This document shows, one piece after another, positions 1 to 8,699 of a DNA stretch of 34,650 bases (position 1 is its first letter; every line of letters begins with the position of its first letter). Source of the DNA: Clostridia bacterium (lineage in GTDB: Bacteria; Bacillota; Clostridia; Oscillospirales; CAG-272); NCBI GenBank assembly GCA_017453325.1, contig JAFTKK010000077.1:1-34650 (forward strand), read 5' to 3'. The position numbers were made by a program, and so were the translations under genes. Under the pieces are notes generated by a model, which had not been told where the DNA came from, did not search any database, and saw only the letters and a program-made list of their open reading frames with translations.

Positions 1-1941
1 CTTGGCGTACTCGCCGCCCAGTGCCAAAAGCTCGTCGTGATTACCCGACTCGGCGATCACGCCGTTTTTCACCACCACAATGACGTCGGCATCGCGAATG
101 GTGGACAAACGGTGTGCGATCACGAGCGAGGTGCGGTTCTTCATGAGCGCGAGCATGGCCTGCTGAATGTGCATCTCGGTACGGGTATCGACCGACGAGG
201 TCGCCTCATCAAGGATCAGGATCTTGGGGTCGGCCAGCACCGCGCGCGCAATGGCAAGAAGCTGACGCTGACCGCGCGAAAGATTGCTGCCCTCCTCGTC
301 AAGCACGGTATCGTAGCCGTCGGGCAGGCGCTCGATAAAGCGATCTGCCTTGGCGTGGCGCGCTGCCGCGATCATTTCCTCCTCGGTGGCATCGGGGCGA
401 CCGTACATAATATTGGCGCGAATGGTATCGTGGAAAAGCACGGTATCCTGCAGCACGATGGCAATACAGCGACGCAGCGTGGGCTTGGGCAGGTCTCTGA
501 TATCGATACCGTCTATGGTGATCCTGCCCCCGACCACCTCATAAAAGCGTGTGAGCAGGTTGACAACGGTAGTCTTGCCGGAGCCCGTAGCACCGACGAT
601 TGCCACCTTTTGCCCCGCCTTTACCGAAAGCTGCAGACCCTTGAGAACCGGCTCATCCTCCACGTAATGGAAGAAGATATCCTCAAATTCAATGTCGCCC
701 TTGATCTCGTCGGGCGCGATCTCCAGCTTGCCCTCGTCGATCTCGTCGCTCTGATCCATAATTTCAAAAATGCGCTCCGCACCCGCAAGGGCGGTGAGAA
801 TGGTGGAATACTGATTGGCGATCTGATTGATGGGACGGGTAAACTTTTTGGAATAGGAGAGCATGGATTGAATATTACCGATGCTGATATTGCCGGGGCC
901 GCCAAAGAGGATCATGGCACCGCCCGTGGCGGCGATCAGCACGTACTGCAAATTGCCGATAAAGTTCATCACGGGGCCCATCACCGAGCCCCAGACACGG
1001 GCGCTGACCGCGCAATCGCGCAGGCCCCCGCTGATCTCGGAAAAGTGCTCAACGGCTGCCTCCTCCTTGCCGTAGGCAACCACGGTCTCGTAGGAGGTGA
1101 CCATTTCCTCCACCGTGCCGTTCAGGCTACCGAGCAAGCGCTGCTGGCGCACGAAATAGCGCCGCATAAATTTACCGAGCTTGGTGGAAACAAAGATCGA
1201 AACCGGTACCGTTACCATGGCAACAAGCGTCATAATGGGGCTCAAAACGATCATCATGGCAAATGCGCCCACGAGTGTGAGCACCGCGGAAAAGAGTGCC
1301 GTGATCGACTGCGAAATGGCGTTTGATACGTTTTCCACGTCGTTGGTCATGCGCGACATGATATCGCCGTGCTTGTGGTTATCGGTATAGGAAATGGGCA
1401 GGCGCGAGATCTTGCGAAAGAGATCGTTGCGCATCACGTAAACGGTGCGCTGCGAAAGCTTTGCCGCAATGATGCCTTGAAAATAATGCAGCACGCTGCA
1501 CACAAGGAAAATGACGGCCATGGCAAAGAGATATGTAACAAGTCCCGCAGTCCGCCCGTCGCGACCCGTATACTGACCGCGCCAAAAATGCACCTTGAAG
1601 GTCGTTTTGACGGCAATACCCTCGTAACGGGTATCGTTTTTATCGTAATTATAAAGCACCTCACCCGTTTCGGCGTTGCTGTAAACAGGCTCGATGGCGT
1701 CGATGGCGTTGCCCTGCAGCATAGGACCCGCCAGCTCTGCCGCCGTCACCGCCAGCATGATCAGCAAAAGCGCGATGAGGATATAGCGGCTGCCGCCGAT
1801 ATAGCGCAGCAGGCGCGCAATGGTCTTTTTCATGTTTTTGGGCTTTTGCACGCTTGCACGGCTGTTCGGATTGCCGCGCCCACCCGGGCGCATATCAAAG
1901 TTCGGTGCGGCCGCAGGGCGTCTTTCGTTTCCTCTGTTCAT
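1..1941 (-). CDS. ABC exporter subunit B (membrane + ATPase), 3' end cut by window edge
   Basis: Type IV ABC exporter half-transporter, probably for drugs, lipids or peptides, acting in the cytoplasmic membrane. It starts at the ATG at 1939-1941 and is open through all 647 codons to the left edge, so the C-terminus is missing. An N-terminal tail rich in Arg, Pro and Asn (residues 1-38) precedes the hydrophobic membrane domain (about 52-330), which contains the intracellular-loop motif SRMTNDV. The ATPase domain has Walker A GATGSGKTT (450-458), signature LSRGQ (about 554-558), Walker B ILILDE with the catalytic Glu (about 579), and the switch His in IAHR. The nucleotide-binding site is therefore canonical. 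Its ATG overlaps the stop of the upstream ABC gene by 4 bp (ATGA), which implies translational coupling and a heterodimer with that partner. The substrate cannot be read from sequence. Confidence 0.93.
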   Translation of the reverse strand, partial: MNRGNERRPAAAPNFDMRPGGRGNPNSRASVQKPKNMKKTIARLLRYIGGSRYILIALLLIMLAVTAAELAGPMLQGNAIDAIEPVYSNAETGEVLYNYDKNDTRYEGIAVKTTFKVHFWRGQYTGRDGRTAGLVTYLFAMAVIFLVCSVLHYFQGIIAAKLSQRTVYVMRNDLFRKISRLPISYTDNHKHGDIMSRMTNDVENVSNAISQSITALFSAVLTLVGAFAMMIVLSPIMTLVAMVTVPVSIFVSTKLGKFMRRYFVRQQRLLGSLNGTVEEMVTSYETVVAYGKEEAAVEHFSEISGGLRDCAVSARVWGSVMGPVMNFIGNLQYVLIAATGGAMILFGGPGNISIGNIQSMLSYSKKFTRPINQIANQYSTILTALAGAERIFEIMDQSDEIDEGKLEIAPDEIKGDIEFEDIFFHYVEDEPVLKGLQLSVKAGQKVAIVGATGSGKTTVVNLLTRFYEVVGGRITIDGIDIRDLPKPTLRRCIAIVLQDTVLFHDTIRANIMYGRPDATEEEMIAAARHAKADRFIERLPDGYDTVLDEEGSNLSRGQRQLLAIARAVLADPKILILDEATSSVDTRTEMHIQQAMLALMKNRTSLVIAHRLSTIRDADVIVVVKNGVIAESGNHDELLALGGEYAK

Positions 1942-3740
1942 ACTGCCACACCTCCTTTGCCCATCTGAGAGGCATAAATATCGCGATAAGTCTCGCTGAT
2001 CTGCAGCAGCTCCTCGTGCGGCGCGCAATGACGGATGGTGCCGTCCTCAATAACGGCAATACGGTCGGCATCCTTCACGCTTGCCACGCGCTGCGCGATC
2101 ATGATCACGGTGCTGTCGCGCATCATCTCACGCAGAGCATGGCGCAGCTTCGCCTCGGTCGAGAGGTCAAGTGCGGAGGTGGCGTCGTCGAGGATCAGGA
2201 TCTCGGGCTTTCGCGCCAGAGCGCGCGCAATCGACAGACGCTGCTTCTGACCGCCCGAGAGTGAAGCACCCTTTTCGGCAACGGGGCTCTCGTAATCATC
2301 GGCAAAGGAGCAAATAAAATCGTTTGCCTGTGCCACGGTGGCAACCTCTTTTACCTCAGCGTCGCTCGCCTCGGGGCGCCCCCAACGGATATTATCCGCC
2401 ACGGTGCCCGAAAAAAGCTCACTCTTTTGCAGCACAAAGCCGATCTTTTGGCGCAGATCCTTTAGCTTGTAGTCCTTCACCGAAACGCCGTCCACCAGCA
2501 CCTCGCCCTCGTCAGCATCGTAAAAGCGCGGGACGAGCTGCACCAGCGAAGATTTGCCGGAGCCAGTAGCGCCCACAATGGCCAAGGTCTCGCCGCGCCG
2601 CACCTCAAGATTGATATCGTGCAGCACCGGCGCGCCGACGGTATCGGGATAGCGGAAGCTGACCCCGCGGAAGGAAACGGCAATGTCGCCGCCCGTCTCT
2701 TGTGCGCCCGCACCGTCCGCGATCACGGGCTCGGTATCGAGCACCTCGCGCACGCGCTTTGCGGAAGCCAGCGCACGGGAGATCGACTGGAACATCATGG
2801 TCACCATCATAATGGACATAATTACTTGTGTAACGTAGGATACAGCCGCCATAATATTACCGGTGCTCATGCTGCCGACACCGGAGGCTATGCTGTTGCT
2901 GCCCATATAAATAATGGCAATGACGGCAAAGTTTTGCACGAAAATGAGCACGGGGTTCATGATAGCCATCAGGCGCAGCACACGGTAATTGATGCTGCGC
3001 AAGGCACCGTTTGCCTCGGCAAAGCGACGGTTCTCATACTCCTCCTGCACCGAGGCCTTGACCACGCGGGCACCGCCCACGTTCTCCTGCACCACGCAGT
3101 TGACGCGGTCAAGACGCTTTTGCACGGTACCGAACAACGGCACCGCACGCGCCAGCACCAAAATAAGGGTGAGGAGCAAAACGGGCAGGGAGATCAGCAG
3201 CACCACGCCGAAATCCACGTCAAGCGAGAGCAAAAAGACCGTGCCGCCGATAAAGAACATGGGCGCACGCACGAACATGCGCAGGATCATTTCCACAAAT
3301 TCCACGATCATGGCAATATCGTTGGTCATGCGCGTGACGAGTGAGCCCGTGGTAAAGCGGTCAGTCTGCTCAATCGACAGCGACATCACGCGCGCGTACG
3401 CATCGCGGCGCAGGTCGTGCCCAAAGCTTTGCGAGGCGCGCGCGGCCGTATAGGCGCAAAACGTGCCGAAAAAGCCGCCAATGAGCGTGACCACGAGCAT
3501 CAAAACACCAAACACGATAATGAGGGCAAGATTACTGTACCCACCTTCGGGGTAAAAGATACCGATCAAAAACGAAGCCACACGGTTGCCCGCAATATCC
3601 TCACCGATGATGCCGTAATTGACGATAAAGGACATCAGATACGGCAAGCAAAGATCACAAAGCACCTCGCCCATCATCAGCAAGGGAGAAAGCACGGCGA
3701 AAAGGCCGTAGGGCTTTAAGTAACGAAACAGCTTTTTCAT
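1938..3740 (-). CDS. ABC exporter subunit A, with degenerate ATPase site
   Basis: Half-transporter of 600 residues, partner of the ABC gene immediately downstream. The membrane domain covers about residues 12-320, with SLVTRMTNDI as the coupling-helix region (133-142). The ATPase domain has Walker A GATGSGKSS (390-398), signature LSGGQ (494-498) and Walker B ILILDD (514-519). Asp519 sits where the catalytic Glu should be, and the switch His is replaced by Gln550 (IAQR). This is the pattern known from heterodimeric exporters such as TM287/288, where one of the two ATP sites is non-hydrolytic. Start ATG at 3738-3740 lies one base after the marR stop codon, and the stop overlaps the next ATG. 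The three genes therefore form one operon controlled by the MarR protein. Confidence 0.94.
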   Translation of the reverse strand: MKKLFRYLKPYGLFAVLSPLLMMGEVLCDLCLPYLMSFIVNYGIIGEDIAGNRVASFLIGIFYPEGGYSNLALIIVFGVLMLVVTLIGGFFGTFCAYTAARASQSFGHDLRRDAYARVMSLSIEQTDRFTTGSLVTRMTNDIAMIVEFVEMILRMFVRAPMFFIGGTVFLLSLDVDFGVVLLISLPVLLLTLILVLARAVPLFGTVQKRLDRVNCVVQENVGGARVVKASVQEEYENRRFAEANGALRSINYRVLRLMAIMNPVLIFVQNFAVIAIIYMGSNSIASGVGSMSTGNIMAAVSYVTQVIMSIMMVTMMFQSISRALASAKRVREVLDTEPVIADGAGAQETGGDIAVSFRGVSFRYPDTVGAPVLHDINLEVRRGETLAIVGATGSGKSSLVQLVPRFYDADEGEVLVDGVSVKDYKLKDLRQKIGFVLQKSELFSGTVADNIRWGRPEASDAEVKEVATVAQANDFICSFADDYESPVAEKGASLSGGQKQRLSIARALARKPEILILDDATSALDLSTEAKLRHALREMMRDSTVIMIAQRVASVKDADRIAVIEDGTIRHCAPHEELLQISETYRDIYASQMGKGGVAV

Positions 3741-3741
3741 C

Positions 3742-4227
3742 TTACTTCTCCTTTAAATTATCGTACATACGGGTCAAGAGCGCCAGGAGCGTGGCCTCCT
3801 CCTCGGGTGTAAAGCCTGCCGTGGCGCAGCGGTCGTTTTCAAGAATACGGCCAAGGTGCTCACGGTCAAACTCGCGCCCCTTGTCACTAAGGGACACCAG
3901 CATCACGCGGCGGTCGTTCTTGTCGGGCACACGCACCACATAGCCCTCGGTCTCCATTTTGCGCAGCAATATAGACACGGTCGGAGTGGAAAAATGCGTC
4001 CGTTCGGCAAGCGAGAGCTGACTGGCCTCGCCCATCACGGCAAGATGTGCCAGCAGCAGTCGTGCCCCGTGCTGCGCCATCACGCCCTGCAGCTCCTCGC
4101 CGGAGCGCACACGGTACCGCAAGAGGCGCGAAATATCCATCAGAAGTCTTGGCGCCTGCGGCATGCCGCGCAGCTCCTCGCGCTCGGGCATACGTGTTGG
4201 CGGCACCGAAAACTGTTGTTTTGCCAT
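3742..4227 (-). CDS. MarR-family transcriptional repressor of the ABC exporter operon
   Basis: Winged-helix regulator of 161 residues, the usual MarR size. The recognition-helix region LAERTHFSTPTVSILLRKME is followed by the wing DKNDRRVMLVSLSDKG, which is the diagnostic MarR pattern. I chose the ATG at 4225-4227 because GGAGGT lies 5 bases upstream; an in-frame extension to 4311 would run through the promoter and operator and has no ribosome binding site. It is the first gene of the marR-ABC-ABC operon. A consensus promoter and an overlapping dyad lie directly upstream, so it very probably represses itself and the exporter until a ligand (drug or metabolite) releases it. The ligand is unknown. 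Confidence 0.92.
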   Translation of the reverse strand: MAKQQFSVPPTRMPEREELRGMPQAPRLLMDISRLLRYRVRSGEELQGVMAQHGARLLLAHLAVMGEASQLSLAERTHFSTPTVSILLRKMETEGYVVRVPDKNDRRVMLVSLSDKGREFDREHLGRILENDRCATAGFTPEEEATLLALLTRMYDNLKEK

Positions 4228-4243
4228 AGCTACCTCCAAATAA

Positions 4244-4259
4244 TTTGTTAGCAAACTAA
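4244..4259. promoter_or_regulatory. Probable MarR operator
   Basis: The dyad TTAGCAAACTAA (4248-4259) has TTAG/CTAA arms and is interlocked with a second dyad TTTGTTAGCAAA (4244-4255). Both lie immediately downstream of, and touching, the -10 box and upstream of the marR ribosome binding site. That is where a self-regulating MarR dimer usually binds. The assignment rests on position and symmetry only. Confidence 0.55.
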
Positions 4260-4286
4260 TTATATCATAAAATTGGCATTTGTCAA
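4259..4286 (-). promoter_or_regulatory. Sigma-A type promoter of marR-ABC operon
   Basis: On the minus strand, TTGACA (complement of 4281-4286) and TATAAT (complement of 4259-4264) are separated by 16 bp. It is the only promoter seen for the exporter operon. Confidence 0.8.
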
Positions 4287-4319
4287 GAAAAAGCGATGAA
4301 AAATTCGGCAAAGCGCGAT

Positions 4320-4338
4320 TGCCGTGTGCAACACGGCA
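4320..4338. repeat. Perfect inverted repeat upstream of spoIVB
   Basis: TGCCGTGT and ACACGGCA arms surround a GCA loop. No T-run follows on either strand, so it is not an obvious terminator. It lies in the 235-bp gap between the divergent marR and spoIVB genes and could be a binding site or an mRNA leader hairpin. No clear sigma-A promoter for spoIVB was seen in this gap. Confidence 0.4.
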
Positions 4339-4462
4339 TCCAAACGCAAAAAGCGCCGTTCAAACAAAAAAAGCTGGCAAACGGTACTCATATTGTTAGT
4401 GATGAAACGCGCACTCGTCGCACATAGTAATAGCAAGCAAGCTTTTTGGGGGTTTAATAAAA

Positions 4463-5503
4463 ATGAAAAAAACAATCAGGCAAAGGGGCGCAAAAAGCCT
4501 TTTCTGTCTTATATTATGCGTGGTTTTCCTCCTCACGCTCTCGCTACCTGCGGTGGCTGTGGGAGAAAACCGGCAAAAGCTATACGTGGGCGGCACACCC
4601 TTTGGTGTGCGCTATATGACCGATGGTATATTAGTGGTAGGCTACTGTGACGTCACGACGTGCGGACGGGCGGAAAACCCCGCCAAAGCGGCGGGAGTGC
4701 GACCGGGCGACTGCATCATGGCGGTTGACGGCAAGGCGCCCGAGGGCGTCAACGATCTCGCGGCAACCGTTTCGCGGGCGGGCGGCAGGAGCCTTACGCT
4801 CACGCTGCGACGCGAGGGCGAGGAGCTGAGCGTCACGCTCACACCCTGCGCGTGCGACAGCGACGGGCGCTATCGCACGGGACTTTGGGTAAAAGACACG
4901 GGCGCAGGCATCGGCACCGTCACCTATATCGCGGAAAACGGCAGAGATTTTGCGGGTCTCGGGCACGGCATCTGCGACGGCAGCTGCGGCGTGCTGGTGC
5001 CCATTGCGCGGGGCAACGTGATGGGCGTTGACATCAACGGCATCAAAAAAGGCGCGGTGGGCGCGCCGGGTGAGCTAAAGGGACACTTTCAGGCGGGAAA
5101 AACGGGCGTGCTGAATGCCAATACGCCCTGCGGCGTGTTCGGCGTGCTGACCGAGCCGCCTGTTAAAACGGCGGGGCTTCTGCCCGTCGGCACACGTCTT
5201 GAGCTGCACGACGGCGCCGCCACCTGCTGGTGTACGCTCGACGAGGGCGAGCCCAAGGAATACAGCATCAAGATCTCGGATATCCACCGCGCGGCAAGTG
5301 ACAACAAATGCTTTACCGTGACGGTTACCGACAAGACCCTGCTTGAAAAAACCGGCGGCATCGTGCAGGGAATGTCGGGCAGCCCCATCGTGCAGGACGG
5401 CAAAATTGTGGGGGCCATCACGCACGTCCTGATCGGCGACCCCACCACGGGGTACGGGATTTTTATTGAGAATATGCTTGAAAATATGCCAAAGGCAGGG
5501 TAA
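4463..5503 (+). CDS. spoIVB: SpoIVB-family sporulation serine protease (PDZ + S55)
   Basis: In endospore formers SpoIVB is made in the forespore, exported to the intermembrane space, and triggers processing of pro-sigma-K in the mother cell. This 346-residue protein has a Lys/Arg-rich start and one hydrophobic signal/anchor helix (about 11-33). A PDZ domain follows (about 60-125, with AAGVRPGDCIMAVDG), then an S55 peptidase domain. The catalytic set is visible: His168 in GLGHGI, Asp290 in VTDKTLL and Ser305 in GMSGSPI; the Asp-to-Ser spacing of 15 matches the B. subtilis enzyme as I recall it. The C-terminal THVLIGDPTTGYGIF block is also typical. It is slightly shorter than the Bacillus protein. 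A G-rich ribosome binding site precedes the ATG at 4463. The usual neighbour spo0A is not in the window. It ends at a strong terminator. Confidence 0.93.
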   Translation: MKKTIRQRGAKSLFCLILCVVFLLTLSLPAVAVGENRQKLYVGGTPFGVRYMTDGILVVGYCDVTTCGRAENPAKAAGVRPGDCIMAVDGKAPEGVNDLAATVSRAGGRSLTLTLRREGEELSVTLTPCACDSDGRYRTGLWVKDTGAGIGTVTYIAENGRDFAGLGHGICDGSCGVLVPIARGNVMGVDINGIKKGAVGAPGELKGHFQAGKTGVLNANTPCGVFGVLTEPPVKTAGLLPVGTRLELHDGAATCWCTLDEGEPKEYSIKISDIHRAASDNKCFTVTVTDKTLLEKTGGIVQGMSGSPIVQDGKIVGAITHVLIGDPTTGYGIFIENMLENMPKAG

Positions 5504-5510
5504 AACAAAC

Positions 5511-5556
5511 GGCAATATCACGCCGAGAGATCGGTTTGATATTGCCTTTTTATTTT
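5511..5556 (+). terminator. Terminator of spoIVB
   Basis: Arms GGCAATATCA (5511-5520) and TGATATTGCC (5537-5546) enclose an inner CCGA/TCGG stem and are followed by TTTTTATTTT. The arms are the same as in the terminator at 13571. Confidence 0.85.
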
Positions 5557-5562
5557 GCAAAT

Positions 5563-6387
5563 TTAAAGCATTTTGGCTCTGAACGCCGTAGGCGAAACGC
5601 CTACTGCCGACTTAAACGCGCGGCTGAAATAGAGCGCATCGCGAAAGCCCATCATTTCGCTGATCTGCGACACGGTCAAGCGGGTATTTAAAAGCTGCTC
5701 CTTTGCCACGGAAATGCGCAGATCCATGATATATTGGTGCACGCTTTTTCCGATCGCGCCCTTAAACAGATGCGCCGCACGACTTTCGCTGAGCCCGACC
5801 GCCTTGGCCACGCCGGCTACGGTTAAGCTGCTCTGCCAATTTGAATTGATGTATTCCATCATTTTTACAACCGCGGCGGGGTAAGAAATGACCTTGGTCT
5901 GCGCGCAATCCGCCGACAGAGCAGCGAGAAACTCCATCAGATTGCCCCGCGCGGCGATTTGGTGCTTATCGGTGCCGACGGAATGATTGTATATCATTTT
6001 TTGGAAGCAGGATGCCACCTCATCCCGTGAGGGCGCGCGGTAGATCCCACCGTGAATACCGAGCTGATGCAAAATACGTTCGGCGCCGTTTCCCGAAAAA
6101 TGGATCCAATAGGTGGTGGCACATTTGCCCTCGTCAAACGAATACCATTGCTTGACATTGGGCGGATATACCACAAACTGCCCCCCTGTCATCACACACT
6201 CCCGATCACCGTATAAGCAGGTGCACTCCCCCTCGGCTATATAGAGAATATGGTAATCCACCCTGCCCGCATGGCGCACCACGGTATAGGATTTGCCGCG
6301 GCTGTGCTGGATGTTGCAGCTGTTGATGGTTATATACTCAAACGAGGAAAAATTCGTTGTGTCATGCAAAGCGCCGTCATATATCAT
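5563..6387 (-). CDS. AraC-family regulator with N-terminal cupin sensor
   Basis: Protein of 274 residues. The N-terminal half (about 30-110) is a cupin-like sugar-binding arm domain (HILYIAEGECTCLYGDRE...GGQFVVYPPNVKQWYSF). The C-terminal half has two helix-turn-helix units: VAGVAKAVGLSESRAAHLFK and VSQISEMMGFRDALYFSRAFK, followed by the AraC signature GVSPTAFR. Start ATG at 6385-6387 has GGAGGG 7 bases upstream. It is divergent from the GH4 glycosidase gene (158 bp apart) and is therefore the likely activator or repressor of that gene in response to a sugar. The inducer is not known. Confidence 0.92.
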   Translation of the reverse strand: MIYDGALHDTTNFSSFEYITINSCNIQHSRGKSYTVVRHAGRVDYHILYIAEGECTCLYGDRECVMTGGQFVVYPPNVKQWYSFDEGKCATTYWIHFSGNGAERILHQLGIHGGIYRAPSRDEVASCFQKMIYNHSVGTDKHQIAARGNLMEFLAALSADCAQTKVISYPAAVVKMMEYINSNWQSSLTVAGVAKAVGLSESRAAHLFKGAIGKSVHQYIMDLRISVAKEQLLNTRLTVSQISEMMGFRDALYFSRAFKSAVGVSPTAFRAKML

Positions 6388-6416
6388 TTCTTTACCCTCC
6401 CGTGGTAGTCGGTTTC

Positions 6417-6445
6417 ATTCTATCACATCCGCGCTCATTTGTAAA
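6417..6445 (-). promoter_or_regulatory. Promoter of the araC gene at 5563-6387
   Basis: On the minus strand TTTACA (complement of 6440-6445), 17 bp spacer, TAGAAT (complement of 6417-6422). The -10 box sits inside TGATAGAAT, a 9-mer that also occurs twice, 21 bp apart, upstream of the epimerase operon at 15636-15665. Confidence 0.6.
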
Positions 6446-6481
6446 TAGCAGGTTTTTCCATATAAATAATCGCTTTTTGAA

Positions 6482-6510
6482 TTGCTTGCAACAAGCGCCC
6501 GTGCTATAAT
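6482..6510 (+). promoter_or_regulatory. Promoter of GH4 gene, with a small dyad in the spacer
   Basis: TTGCTT (6482-6487), 17 bp, TATAAT (6505-6510). The inverted repeat GCTTG-CAA-CAAGC (6484-6496) overlaps the -35 region and is a possible operator for the divergent AraC protein or another regulator. Confidence 0.6.
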
Positions 6511-6545
6511 GCTATTGAAAACCAACCGCAAGGGGGAATAAACAC

Positions 6546-7865
6546 ATGAAAAAATTTGCTTTTATCGGCGCGGGCAGCTTGAAATTTACCAGCAGATGCA
6601 TCAGAGACCTGCTGCTGTTCCCCGCCTTTGACGAATGCGAATTTGCGCTGATGGACGTCAACCGACAAAATTTGGACTATATTGTGCAGGTCGTGCAGAA
6701 GATCCTGCACGAAATGGGCTACAGCGACAAATGCAAAATCACCGCAACCATGGACAGAGCCGAGGCTCTTCGTGGGGCGGACGGTGTGCTTTGTACCGTA
6801 TTTAACGGAGATATCGATATCTGGCAATACGATATTCTGATCCCGAAGAAATACGGTGTCGATATCAACGTGGGCGATACCAGAAGCGTCTCGGGCATTT
6901 TCCGCGCGCTGCGCAATATTCCGCTGATGCTGGATATCTGCAGAGATATTGAAAAATACTGCCCGCACGCGGTATTCCTCAATTATACCAATCCCATGTC
7001 CATGCTTTGCGGCGCTATGCAAAAGCACGCAAACGTAGAGGTAACGGGCCTGTGCCACAGCGTACAGGGCACGATAGAGATGCTCGCGGGCTGGCTGGGT
7101 ATCCCCAAGGAAGAGGTCGATTACAAGTGCATGGGCATCAACCACCTGGCCTTTTACACTGAGCTGAAGCACCGCGGCACCGACTTGTATCCCGCGCTGC
7201 GCGAGCTGGTGATGACCAATCCCGACATCTACAACGAGGAGCAGGTGAGAAACGAAATGTTCCTCAAGCTCGGATATTACGTCACGGAATCCAGCGGACA
7301 CAATTCCGAATACAACCAATGGTTCAGAAAGCGCCCCGACCTCATTGAAAAATATTGCACGCATTCCACCGGCTGGAACCCCGGCGAGCACGCGTTTTCG
7401 CTCAACATCCGCAAGGACAGAAAGGCAGACCCCGCGCAGCAATATATTGAATACCTGAACAAGGAAGTCAAAAAGGTCAAGAGCTATGAATACGCTGCGG
7501 ATATCTTCAACGCCCGTCTCGGTGACGGAAAGCCGTTTATCTTTAACGGCAACGTGCTGAACCGCGGCTCGATTCCCAATCTGCCCGAGGACGCTTGCGT
7601 GGAAATTCCCGTGGTGGTTGACCGCATGGGCTTCAAGCAGACCATGGCAGGCAAGCTGCCCGAGCACCTTGCCATTCTTGCCAACACGACCGCGAGACTC
7701 GAAAATCTCACGATCGAGGCGGCCATGAAAAAAAGCCGCGAGCTTGTCTATTATGCCGTATACAACGACCCGCTGACCTCTGCCGTTTGCTCGCTTGACG
7801 AGATCAAGCAAATGTGTGACGAGCTCTTTGAGGTCAACAAGGAATTTTTGGGGGATTACAAATAA
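6546..7865 (+). CDS. GH4 family NAD/Mn-dependent glycosidase (alpha-galactosidase or alpha-galacturonidase type)
   Basis: GH4 enzymes cleave glycosides by an oxidation-elimination mechanism that needs NAD+ and a divalent metal, and act in the cytoplasm. This 439-residue protein has the Rossmann start FIGAGSLKFT (7-16), NYTNP (146-150), the metal ligands Cys170 and His200 (in LCHSVQG and INH), and the GDT motif at 110-112. The CHSVQG signature is that of the MelA (alpha-galactosidase) and LplD (alpha-galacturonidase) branch rather than the 6-phospho-glucosidase branch. A GH28-like protein elsewhere in the window makes galacturonide a reasonable alternative substrate. Ribosome binding site AAGGGGG lies 9 bases before the ATG. 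It is a single-gene unit ending at a strong bidirectional terminator. Confidence 0.92.
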   Translation: MKKFAFIGAGSLKFTSRCIRDLLLFPAFDECEFALMDVNRQNLDYIVQVVQKILHEMGYSDKCKITATMDRAEALRGADGVLCTVFNGDIDIWQYDILIPKKYGVDINVGDTRSVSGIFRALRNIPLMLDICRDIEKYCPHAVFLNYTNPMSMLCGAMQKHANVEVTGLCHSVQGTIEMLAGWLGIPKEEVDYKCMGINHLAFYTELKHRGTDLYPALRELVMTNPDIYNEEQVRNEMFLKLGYYVTESSGHNSEYNQWFRKRPDLIEKYCTHSTGWNPGEHAFSLNIRKDRKADPAQQYIEYLNKEVKKVKSYEYAADIFNARLGDGKPFIFNGNVLNRGSIPNLPEDACVEIPVVVDRMGFKQTMAGKLPEHLAILANTTARLENLTIEAAMKKSRELVYYAVYNDPLTSAVCSLDEIKQMCDELFEVNKEFLGDYK

Positions 7866-7874
7866 GCCAAAAAA

Positions 7875-7909
7875 GGCGATATCACCGTACGGTGATATCG
7901 CCTTTTTCC
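7875..7909. terminator. Bidirectional terminator, 28-bp perfect palindrome
   Basis: Bases 7875-7902 form a perfect palindrome centred on CCGTACGG with GGCGATAT/ATATCGCC arms. T-runs flank it on both strands, so it serves the convergent GH4 (plus) and AraC (minus) genes. Confidence 0.85.
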
Positions 7910-7910
7910 T

Positions 7911-8693
7911 TTATTTAGCAAAGCTTTTGCGATACGCAAGCGGCGTCATGCCCACAAGCTCCTTAAAGCTGCGGTGAAAGGTATTGATGGCCGAAAAGCC
8001 GCTTTGCATGGCCACGGTGGTGATGCTGATATTCTTTTCCTGCTCGAGAAGCCGCTTGGCATGGTTTACTCTGTAATTGGCGAGAAGCCGCTTGAAGCTG
8101 ATGCCCGTCAGCTCACACAGGGTATGGGACAGGTATTTTTCGTGATAGCCAAAGCGTCTGGCGATCCCCGCAAGGGTGATATCCTCGGTATAATGCTCCG
8201 CCAAATACGTCACCACCTTTTGATAAAGGCCCGCATCCCCCTGCCCTGCCTTGACCCATTGCGCGCACTCACGCACGCGCGCCGCAATCAGGTTCAGGTG
8301 GCCGCTGAGCTGCAAATAGTTTTCTTTTTTGAGGGTATACAAGCCCTCAAGCAGCGGCGCCAGCTCCCCCGCCTCAATGGGTGCAGGCTGCGGGCGCTTG
8401 CCCGCAACAGCCTTGAAAAAAAGCGGAATGAGGTCGTTGGAAAACACGGCGCAGACCAGCTCCGCCTCCCGAAAGTCATACTGATGCACATCATTGGGCA
8501 TGAGCCAGATAAACTGCCCCGCGCCAAGATAAAGCGCCGTGCCGTTGACGGTGACCTGTCCACCGCCCGCTTTGCAGTACAGCACCTCGCTATATTCGTG
8601 CAGATGGGTCTCCATATACCAGCCCTTGTGAAAACGGCTGCGAAAATCGAGCTCGCCGTTAAAGTTCTCAATTTGATATTTCATCCTCATCAC
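7911..8693 (-). CDS. AraC-family regulator with cupin sensor
   Basis: Protein of about 257-260 residues. The N-terminal cupin half (HLHEYSEVLYCKAGGGQVTVNG...FIWLMPNDVHQYDF) senses a small ligand. The C-terminal half has two HTH units, LAGIARRFGYHEKYLSHTLCE and ITTVAMQSGFSAINTFHRSFK, and ends GMTPLAYRK, the AraC signature. Three in-frame starts cluster at the 5' end: GTG 8691-8693, ATG 8688-8690 and ATG 8682-8684. AGGTTAGG upstream fits the first two, GATGAGG fits the last, so the exact start is open. It is divergent from the five-gene sugar-catabolic operon that starts at 8788, and is its probable regulator. Confidence 0.91.
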   Translation of the reverse strand: MMRMKYQIENFNGELDFRSRFHKGWYMETHLHEYSEVLYCKAGGGQVTVNGTALYLGAGQFIWLMPNDVHQYDFREAELVCAVFSNDLIPLFFKAVAGKRPQPAPIEAGELAPLLEGLYTLKKENYLQLSGHLNLIAARVRECAQWVKAGQGDAGLYQKVVTYLAEHYTEDITLAGIARRFGYHEKYLSHTLCELTGISFKRLLANYRVNHAKRLLEQEKNISITTVAMQSGFSAINTFHRSFKELVGMTPLAYRKSFAK

Positions 8694-8699
8694 CTAACC

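Noticed and set aside
37-1326. Long plus-strand reading frame of 429 codons antisense to the ABC transporter
   Set aside because: The minus frame encodes a complete ABC motif set; the plus frame is His/Gly/Asp-rich without family features and has no ribosome binding site. It is a GC-bias shadow.
4400-4425. CATATTGTTA upstream of spoIVB as a forespore sigma-G/F -10 element
   Set aside because: No matching -35 at the proper distance, so I do not list it as a promoter.
6504-7811. Minus-strand frame of 435 codons antisense to the GH4 gene
   Set aside because: The GH4 motifs are on the plus strand; the antisense frame begins without a start signal and covers the promoter.
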